Assembly: GCA_002422505.1 (NCBI GenBank)
Contig: DIVX01000019.1
Coordinates: 1-17,238 of the forward strand
Direction of reading: 5' to 3'
Length of the DNA stretch: 17,238 nucleotides
Origin: Desulfovibrio sp. UBA6121
GTDB lineage: Bacteria; Desulfobacterota; Desulfovibrionia; Desulfovibrionales; Desulfovibrionaceae
The translations under genes and the position numbers were made by a program. A model generated the notes under the pieces. That model worked only from the letters and a program-made list of their open reading frames with translations. It did not search any database and had not been told where the DNA came from. Shown here piece by piece: positions 1 through 5,223 of this stretch. How positions within the stretch are numbered: position 1 is the first letter of the stretch; every line of letters starts with the position of its first letter.

Positions 1-1562
1 AGTTCCTTGCCGGTGCCTGTTTCGCCCACCACCAGCACGTCGGCCTCGGTGCCTGCGGCCTTGCGGATCATGCTCTGCATGGTCACGATGGCCTGGCTTT
101 GGCCCACCAGGTCCGGGATGTCGCCCACCAGGCGCCAGCCCACGGAGGCAGGCACCTCATTGTCGAAGGAGACCTTCTCGCGCTGTTGCACCTCATGGAT
201 CTGCTCGTCGCGCCTGCGGATGAGCTCCTGCTTCTCCTGGATCGACAAGATCATTTTGTTCAAGGCGCGGGTGAGCAGCGAGGATTCCAGATCGCGGCTG
301 TCCAGACGGATCTCCCGCAGGCTCTTGTTCTCGAACATGGTGCGTATTTCCGCCGCCAGCAGGTGCAGCGGCTTGGTTATGGCCCGGCTGATGAAAACGA
401 TGACCAGGGCCACCAGGGCCATGCCCGATAAGGTGATGACCACCATGGCGTCCAGGTGGCGGAACTCCGCCGCGTCGCTCAAGCGGCTGCGGTCCACATA
501 GGCCACCCCGCCGATGATCTCCGGCCCTTTCTCCGGGTTGGAGTTGAAGAGCACCGGCGCGTACACGACAAAGTGGTTGGGGCTGAGGAAATTCACGGCC
601 TCCTGCCCCAGGTCGACGTCGTCTACGCCGACATGACCGGACTGCACCTCGACCACCATGTGCCAGTAGCTTTCATGCTTGGGCAGCGGGCGAAAGGCCT
701 TGCCGTAGTCCGGCATGCCGTAGTCGCCGGTCATGCCCAGGCGCGCCGTCTCGGCGGAAAGCTCGCGGTCCGGGTCCTCCAGATTTTCCGACTGGAACAG
801 GATCCAGCCCTGGTCGTCGAAGAAATAGCTGAAGCGCGTTTCGCTGGTGCGGGCAAAGGCATACAGGGGCGACTTGGAAGAATTGTAGAGCGAGAGGATA
901 TTGCGCAGGGCGCTGGCGTCCACGCCGACCACCAAATAGCCGCGCAGTTCGCCCTGGGGGTCTTGCATCGGCGTAATGAGGCGATAGAGCACGAAACTTT
1001 GCGGCCCCACCTGCATGGGGAAGGCCGAGGGCGGATACAGCACTTCCGTAAGCTTCGAAAGCTCCACGCTGCCGGGTTTGAGATCGCGCTGCTTAAGGGC
1101 CTGGGTGGCCGGGCTGCCTTTGACGAAGCCGTACTGGTCCTGGCGCACCTCGGTAAGCCCCATGGGCGTGCGCACAAGAATTCTGGTTTCGCTGGTGTTG
1201 ATGCCGATGAGCGAGATTTCCACCGCAACGCCGGGGTGCTGCACCTCCCACTGGGCCATGGCCTCGCGCAGCTGCTGCTCGCCGGGGCTCGTTTTGGCCA
1301 GCTCTCTGGCGGCCAGGCGATAATATTCAAGAAGAATCTCTATTTCACGCGCCTGGCCCAGGTTCTGTACCTGGGCGGTGCGCTGCAAGGCTTGATTAAG
1401 ATAATGCGAGGAATACCAGTTTGTTACATAACCAGCAACCACAAGGATGAGCAAGATGGAAGGGATGAGCGAAACCAGCAGCTTGCGCCGCACGCTCCAC
1501 CTTGAAAAATAGCGGCTGGTCGCCGCGTTCTCCGCTTTGGCTCTATACGCACCCCAGGCCAC
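1..1562 (-). CDS. Transmembrane sigma-54-dependent transcriptional activator (sensor-HAMP-AAA+), C-terminus cut by window edge
   Basis: An open frame runs from 1562 to the left edge, with 520 residues visible. A basic N-terminus leads to a membrane segment at about 28-46, a long periplasmic region of about 50-370 that I read as a double-Cache-like sensor, a second membrane segment at 372-394 ending in ITKP (the usual HAMP entry), a short charged linker, and the start of an AAA+ domain with Walker A GETGTGK at 513-519. GETGTGKE is the NtrC-family form. The rest of the AAA+ domain and the DNA-binding helix-turn-helix should lie to the left. I chose the GTG at 1562 because GGGGAGG stands five bases before it and because it leaves all five CGCAA repeats outside the gene. 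ATGs at 1595, 1631 and 1679 are in frame with weaker ribosome sites. No histidine kinase domain lies between HAMP and AAA+, so sensor and activator look like one chain. The likely target is the divergent operon starting at 1828. Confidence 0.88.
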   Translation of the reverse strand, partial: MAWGAYRAKAENAATSRYFSRWSVRRKLLVSLIPSILLILVVAGYVTNWYSSHYLNQALQRTAQVQNLGQAREIEILLEYYRLAARELAKTSPGEQQLREAMAQWEVQHPGVAVEISLIGINTSETRILVRTPMGLTEVRQDQYGFVKGSPATQALKQRDLKPGSVELSKLTEVLYPPSAFPMQVGPQSFVLYRLITPMQDPQGELRGYLVVGVDASALRNILSLYNSSKSPLYAFARTSETRFSYFFDDQGWILFQSENLEDPDRELSAETARLGMTGDYGMPDYGKAFRPLPKHESYWHMVVEVQSGHVGVDDVDLGQEAVNFLSPNHFVVYAPVLFNSNPEKGPEIIGGVAYVDRSRLSDAAEFRHLDAMVVITLSGMALVALVIVFISRAITKPLHLLAAEIRTMFENKSLREIRLDSRDLESSLLTRALNKMILSIQEKQELIRRRDEQIHEVQQREKVSFDNEVPASVGWRLVGDIPDLVGQSQAIVTMQSMIRKAAGTEADVLVVGETGTGKE

Positions 1563-1580
1563 AGGCACCTCCCCGCGACG

Positions 1581-1672
1581 CGCAAGACGCCGCATTTTCG
1601 CGCAAAACAGAGTCTTCAACACGCAAGCCATTGCGAAAGAATCACGCAAGTACGACTGCACGATTACCGCAA
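1581..1672. promoter_or_regulatory. Five phased CGCAA repeats, candidate upstream activator sites
   Basis: CGCAA occurs on the plus strand at 1581-1585, 1601-1605, 1622-1626, 1645-1649 and 1668-1672, so the starts are 20, 21, 23 and 23 bases apart, about two helical turns each. One inverted copy, TTGCG, lies at 1631-1635 and makes short inverted repeats with the copies on either side. The array is about 56-147 bases upstream of the start expected from the sigma-54 promoter at 1702, the range where sigma-54 activators usually bind. I infer that it is the enhancer for the divergently encoded activator. It could instead be bound by another regulator. Confidence 0.5.
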
Positions 1673-1701
1673 CCAGCATGATTCCGTCAAGTTTTTTCGC
1701 G

Positions 1702-1717
1702 TGGCACGCCGATTGCT
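1702..1717 (+). promoter_or_regulatory. Sigma-54 (RpoN) -24/-12 promoter
   Basis: TGGCACG at 1702-1708, four bases, then TTGCT at 1713-1717. This matches the consensus TGGCACG-N4-TTGCW at every defined position, with exactly ten bases between the conserved GG (1703-1704) and GC (1715-1716). Transcription would begin near 1728, leaving a leader of about 100 bases before the gene at 1828. The neighbouring divergent gene encodes a sigma-54 activator, which supports the call. Confidence 0.9.
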
Positions 1718-1783
1718 CATCTTTTCACAAGTTCCGGCGGATTGAACCAGCCTTGTGGGCGGGAAACATTCACAAAGGCCGGT

Positions 1784-1831
1784 ATGTGGCAAGGGTTTGG
1801 TGTTCAGAACTGTTCAAGGAGGATCCAATGA
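1784..1831 (+). CDS. Possible 15-codon leader peptide overlapping the next start codon
   Basis: In the leader downstream of the sigma-54 promoter, an ATG at 1784 opens a frame encoding MWQGFGVQNCSRRIQ. Its TGA stop (1829-1831) overlaps the ATG of the next gene (1828-1830) as ATGA. AAAGG stands about five bases before the ATG. The AGG AGG codon pair in the frame is also the ribosome-binding site of the following gene. Translation of the leader could therefore couple to, or interfere with, initiation downstream. An open frame this short can arise by chance, so this is only a candidate. Confidence 0.2.
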   Translation: MWQGFGVQNCSRRIQ

Positions 1832-2127
1832 AAGCTCGTCTGTACAAGCTGTTCACTTGGTGCATGGCCCTCTGCCTGATGTTGCCTGGGTACGCCCTGG
1901 CCGCAGGCGGCGGCAAGATCGAGAACGTGGTCATCGTGGCCGACACGCGCAAGTTCTCCGGCTGGGAAGCCTGGTGGACCAACCTGTATAATGAAAGCCA
2001 CCTGTATTTCGCCCTGCTGACCATGGCCCTGATCCCGACCATCGGCGTCTTGTTCGGAATGTTCGCCGACTTTCTCATGGGCTTCATCGGCATCGACCTG
2101 AAGTCTCGCGGCAGCGTGGGCCATTAA
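1828..2127 (+). CDS. Small membrane protein with signal sequence, first gene of the sigma-54 operon
   Basis: This encodes 99 residues. The first 25 (MKARLYKLF..., ending ALA before AGGG) form a signal peptide or signal anchor with a cleavage site near 25-26. A soluble stretch rich in tryptophan and charge follows (about 27-55, with WEAWW), then a hydrophobic segment at about 56-83 that should span the membrane once. The C-terminus (KSRGSVGH) is short and polar. The frame extends upstream to 1537, but AAGGAGG at 1816-1822 and the signal peptide place the start at 1828. It is 29 bases from the TauE/SafE permease and shares its promoter, so it may be an accessory subunit of that permease. I do not recognise the family. 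Confidence 0.85.
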   Translation: MKARLYKLFTWCMALCLMLPGYALAAGGGKIENVVIVADTRKFSGWEAWWTNLYNESHLYFALLTMALIPTIGVLFGMFADFLMGFIGIDLKSRGSVGH

Positions 2128-2156
2128 CTAACGGCCAGATAAGAGGAGAGTGCGAT

Positions 2157-3203
2157 ATGGAATGGTTGTACGTTCTCATGCCCATAGCAGGCGTGAAAAT
2201 TTTCTGGCCCGGCCTCATCATCCTTGGCGTGGGCGTGGGCATCATCGGCGGGTTCTTCGGAATGGGCGGCGCGTGGATGGTTACCCCCGGCCTGAACATT
2301 CTTGGCTTCCCCATGGCGTTCGCCATCGGGACCGACATCGCCCACATGGCTGGCAAGAGCCTCATCTCCACCATGCGGCACGGTAAGTTCGGCAACGTCG
2401 ACTACAAACTCGGCCTGATCATGCTGATAGGCACGGTGGTCGGGTTCGAAATCGGCGCGCAAATGATCATGTGGCTAGAACGAGTAGGCAACGTCGAAAA
2501 GGTTGTCCGCTACATGTACATCGCCCTGCTCGCTGGCATCGCCTGGATGGTCTTCCATGACATCAACGTGAAGAAGCGCAAGGAAGCCGAGATGCGCGCC
2601 GCAGGCAAGGACGCCACCCAGGCCGTTGGCGTTGAGTGGCACAAGAAGTTCCACGCCATCAAGATTCCGCCCATGATGCACTTCAACGAAGCCGGCATTT
2701 ACTGCTCCATGTGGCTGCCCGTGTTCGTCAGCTTCCTCACCGGCTGGCTGGCCGGCATCCTGGGCATCGGCGGCGGGCTCATCCGCATGCCTTCGCTCAT
2801 CTACCTTGTTGGCTGCCCGACCCACGTGGCCGTTGGCACCGACCTCTTCGAAGTCGCCATCTCCGGCCTGTACGGCGCTGGCACTTACACTTACAAGGGC
2901 CGCACCGAGCTCGTCGCCGCGGTCATCATGCTCATCGGCGCCTCCATGGGCGCGCAGGTTGGCGCAGTGGCCACCAAGTACATCCAGGGCTACGGCATCC
3001 GCTACGCCTTCGGCCTGGCGGTCATCGGCTGCATCCTGTCCATCGTGCTCAAGCTGGCTGCCAAGCAGTTCGGCATGGAGATTCTGGACCACTCCTCCAC
3101 CGCGGTGGTGCTCGTGGTTGTCTCGGGCCTGTCGCTCTACATCCTCGTTCGCTTCATCCAGGGCTGCAAGAACGAGCTCGCCATGAAGGCAGCCAAGGGC
3201 TAG
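2157..3203 (+). CDS. TauE/SafE-family membrane permease (putative anion/sulfite/organosulfonate transporter)
   Basis: This encodes 348 residues, mostly hydrophobic, with an internal duplication typical of the TauE/SafE (DUF81) family. The first half carries GGFFGMGGAWMVTP at about 31-44 followed by AIGTD at 56-60; the second half carries AGILGIGGGLIRMP at about 199-212 followed by AVGTD at 225-229. A charged loop of about 40 residues (137-175, rich in Lys, Glu and His) separates the halves and should be cytoplasmic. Family members move sulfite, sulfoacetate or other small anions across the cytoplasmic membrane, but the substrate cannot be read from sequence. The ribosome site GAGGAG lies at 2144-2149. 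In a sulfate reducer, sulfate, sulfite or an organosulfonate are the natural candidates. The gene is embedded in a five-gene sigma-54 operon with envelope proteins. Confidence 0.9.
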   Translation: MEWLYVLMPIAGVKIFWPGLIILGVGVGIIGGFFGMGGAWMVTPGLNILGFPMAFAIGTDIAHMAGKSLISTMRHGKFGNVDYKLGLIMLIGTVVGFEIGAQMIMWLERVGNVEKVVRYMYIALLAGIAWMVFHDINVKKRKEAEMRAAGKDATQAVGVEWHKKFHAIKIPPMMHFNEAGIYCSMWLPVFVSFLTGWLAGILGIGGGLIRMPSLIYLVGCPTHVAVGTDLFEVAISGLYGAGTYTYKGRTELVAAVIMLIGASMGAQVGAVATKYIQGYGIRYAFGLAVIGCILSIVLKLAAKQFGMEILDHSSTAVVLVVVSGLSLYILVRFIQGCKNELAMKAAKG

Positions 3204-3250
3204 GCAAACCACTTCCGCAACACGACAGCGAACCTAGGAAGGAGAATGAT

Positions 3251-3862
3251 ATGAACATGAAAAGCATGTGGCGCACCCTGCTCGTGGCCCTGCCCCTGGC
3301 GCTGCTCCTGGGCTGCTCCGAACCCGGCAAGGTCGACCAGGGCCGTGTCATCAAGTTCGACGAGGCAACCAAGACCATGGTGCTCATCCGCGACAAGGCG
3401 AACGACACCCAGAACCCGGACTACACCTATCTGCCCCCGGTGACGTACGTCCTGCCTGCGGACCCGGCCGAGATTGGCCCCCTGCCCAAGGCTGGCGGCC
3501 GTATGAAGATAGACAACAAGAAGAACCAGATCACCATCTTCGACCCGGCCTCGCAGAACTTCAAGACCATCGACTTCATCATGGTCGACTTCAAGGAGAA
3601 CATCGACAAGAACCACCCGCTTGTATACGATAAGGAAGCGGAAAAGGCGAAGAAGTTCCCCGTGGTCGACAAGGAGAAGAAGACTGTGACCATCTATTCC
3701 GGCCGCCAGAAGACCCTCTCGGTCATCCAGCTGCCCGAAGAATACTTCGCCATGCCTGACAGCACCTGGGACGCCGGCGACGAAGCCCGCGTGTACTACA
3801 AGGAAGAAGGCAAGGCCCTGCGCTTCATGAACATCAGCAAGACCAACATCTATAAGAAGTAG
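3251..3862 (+). CDS. Lipoprotein with repeated beta motif, resembling DUF4881
   Basis: This encodes 203 residues. The N-terminus MNMKSMWR, a hydrophobic stretch and LLLGC with Cys22 form a clear lipoprotein signal, so the mature protein should be lipid-anchored in the envelope. The rest is polar, lysine-rich and predicted to be beta-rich. A motif of roughly hydrophobic-x-Asp-(3 residues)-Lys-x-hydrophobic-Thr-hydrophobic recurs at about 33-46, 84-97 and 136-149, for example MKIDNKKNQITI and PVVDKEKKTVTI. From memory it resembles the DUF4881 family of Desulfovibrio-like bacteria, which has no known function; I could not check this. The frame opens earlier at 2636, inside the permease gene, but AGGAAGGAG just before 3251 and the lipobox fix the start. 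It may be the extracytoplasmic partner of the permease. Confidence 0.87.
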   Translation: MNMKSMWRTLLVALPLALLLGCSEPGKVDQGRVIKFDEATKTMVLIRDKANDTQNPDYTYLPPVTYVLPADPAEIGPLPKAGGRMKIDNKKNQITIFDPASQNFKTIDFIMVDFKENIDKNHPLVYDKEAEKAKKFPVVDKEKKTVTIYSGRQKTLSVIQLPEEYFAMPDSTWDAGDEARVYYKEEGKALRFMNISKTNIYKK

Positions 3863-3876
3863 AGCCCGCAACGAAC

Positions 3877-3902
3877 GGCGGGCCAGGGCGACCTGGCCCG
3901 CC
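3877..3902 (+). other. Perfect 11-bp intercistronic hairpin with GCGA tetraloop
   Basis: GGCGGGCCAGG at 3877-3887 pairs without mismatch with CCTGGCCCGCC at 3892-3902 around GCGA, a stable GNRA-type loop. No T-run follows; the next bases are TCATAAAGGAG, which include the ribosome site of the next gene. It is therefore unlikely to be an intrinsic terminator. It is better read as an mRNA-stabilising or processing structure that could raise the level of the upstream three genes over the two downstream, or as a structure limiting access to the next ribosome site. Confidence 0.7.
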
Positions 3903-3919
3903 TCATAAAGGAGCACGGC

Positions 3920-4165
3920 ATGATCTTCCAGGACGACAACGACGCCCCCAGGGTCCGCATGAACGGCCGTCAGAAACTCTTCATTTGTCTCATCGACCTC
4001 GGTATTCTGGCCGAACTGTGCATCGCCATGGCCATGGCTTCCTCGGTGCAGCCAGAAGTCTTCACCGCCACCTTCATGAAGACCTTCTTCGCCATGTTCC
4101 TGCCCACCCTGGCCATTGGCATAGCGGGTTTCCGCAAGCTGCGCGACCGCGCCGAAAACGCCTAA
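3920..4165 (+). CDS. Small two-helix membrane protein
   Basis: This encodes 81 residues. A polar N-terminus (about 1-19, MIFQDDNDAPRVRMNGRQK) leads to two hydrophobic segments at about 20-41 and 55-73, joined by a short loop, and a charged tail RKLRDRAENA. By the positive-inside rule both ends should be cytoplasmic. AAAGGAG ends seven bases before the ATG. The gene lies just after the hairpin at 3877-3902 and seven bases before the next gene, so the two are probably translated together. I do not recognise the family. Membership of the TauE/SafE operon suggests an accessory membrane subunit; nothing in the sequence shows an enzymatic role. Confidence 0.82.
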   Translation: MIFQDDNDAPRVRMNGRQKLFICLIDLGILAELCIAMAMASSVQPEVFTATFMKTFFAMFLPTLAIGIAGFRKLRDRAENA

Positions 4166-4172
4166 GGCCAGC

Positions 4173-4964
4173 ATGAACTTCCGCACGCTTCTGGCCAGGC
4201 GCAAGTATGCAGGACTCTGCGGCACGCTCATCATCTGCCTCAGCCTGGCCTTTGCGATAGACGGCATGATAGCCGGGGGCCGCAAGGATCCCAAGCAGCA
4301 CGAGCTGCTCCCGGGCCAGTCGCTCAACCTCACCGATCCCCTGCCGCGCGGGGCCGAACGCCTGCAAGACCTCTCGTTGCGCGCTTCAAGCCCCATCATC
4401 TCGCTCAAAATGCTGGAGACCTTCTCCGGCTTCTGGCTGGGCGGCACCCTCTGGAGGGCCGAAGCAACCATCCCCCCTGATGCGCCCGCCGGAGTTTATG
4501 ACGTGACCATGCTTTACGCCCAGAACGGCACGGAAACCACGCCGAGGCAGGCGTACCGTTTGCGCGTGCACAAAAACGCCAAGGACCTGCAGGCCGCCGC
4601 GCTGTCGTTCAGCGAGCGCACCTTCGGGGTGCCGCCCTACCTGCTTGCCGCCTGCCTGCTGCCCCTGGCCCTGCTGCCCATGCTGGCCTGCCTGGCGCTT
4701 TCGCGCAACATAGCCCGAGCCCTGCAGGCCGAAGGCTATTCGGAAGTATTCCGGGCCATGGCCTCGCCGGAAGGGCAGCGCATTTTCTTCAGCCAGGTTT
4801 CGGCCACCCCGCCGCAGCAGGGCGACGCCGTCGACGTGCTGGACGAGCACGCCGAAAAGCTCATGGGCCAGGCGCTTGTCACTGCGGTGCATCGCGACAC
4901 CGTTGAGGCAATCATGCGCGCCGGTGTGAAAATCCGGCCCGGCCTGCTGGCAAAACAGCTGTAA
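4173..4964 (+). CDS. Membrane-anchored protein with periplasmic domain, last gene of the sigma-54 operon
   Basis: This encodes 263 residues. An N-terminal anchor at about 13-32 is followed by a soluble region of about 33-153 that should face the periplasm. That region ends in a pattern typical of beta-sandwich domains (DAPAGVYDVTMLYAQNG...AYRLRVHKN). A second membrane segment lies at about 155-177, and a cytoplasmic tail of about 85 residues ends VKIRPGLLAKQL. The start is seven bases after the previous stop, with AAGG overlapping that stop codon. With one domain on each side of the membrane, the protein could link the periplasmic lipoprotein or permease to a cytoplasmic event, but this is inference. 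I do not recognise the family. A terminator follows at 5046. Confidence 0.82.
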   Translation: MNFRTLLARRKYAGLCGTLIICLSLAFAIDGMIAGGRKDPKQHELLPGQSLNLTDPLPRGAERLQDLSLRASSPIISLKMLETFSGFWLGGTLWRAEATIPPDAPAGVYDVTMLYAQNGTETTPRQAYRLRVHKNAKDLQAAALSFSERTFGVPPYLLAACLLPLALLPMLACLALSRNIARALQAEGYSEVFRAMASPEGQRIFFSQVSATPPQQGDAVDVLDEHAEKLMGQALVTAVHRDTVEAIMRAGVKIRPGLLAKQL

Positions 4965-5045
4965 GCAAAGCGCCGCCCACCGCTCCATACCCCTTTCTGT
5001 TTCGGACAAGCTATCAAACGAATTCACCATTTCTCCTACTTTTTT

Positions 5046-5073
5046 GTCGGCTGCCCGACTTTTTTTTATTTTT
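5046..5073 (+). terminator. Intrinsic terminator after the sigma-54 operon
   Basis: GTCGG (5046-5050), loop CTGC and CCGAC (5055-5059) are followed by eight T residues and, after one A, five more. The stem is short but the T-tract is long. It ends the plus-strand operon about 80 bases after its last stop and insulates it from the ech genes. The surrounding spacer 4965-5223 is visibly AT-rich. Confidence 0.72.
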
Positions 5074-5223
5074 CCCACAAAGCTTACAGCGGCCTAATTT
5101 TCTGGTTAATTCCTACCGCCGTATTTCCGAATTTTCTGCTGTTGCCCCCTTTCCTTGGTTGACGTTTTGAGATAACTGCCTGCGTTCAGAAAAGTTCATC
5201 AAGTTTTTGAGGGGGTTTCAAAC

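Noticed and set aside
456..1505. Long plus-strand open frame of 349 codons opposite the activator
   Set aside because: Its translation is rich in Ala, Gly, Arg and His without domain signal, whereas the minus strand encodes membrane segments, HAMP and Walker A. It is an antisense shadow of a G+C-rich gene.
3200..4471. Minus-strand open frame of 423 codons opposite the lipoprotein and small membrane protein genes
   Set aside because: The plus strand carries genes with lipobox, ribosome sites and membrane segments in operon order; the antisense frame shows no motif.
5159..5187. TTGACG at 5159-5164 as the -35 box of an ech promoter
   Set aside because: No acceptable -10 hexamer lies 16-18 bases downstream (the bases there read about GCGTTC), and the region does not fit sigma-54 either because the -12 GC is missing. 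A promoter for ech must lie here or upstream, but I cannot place it.
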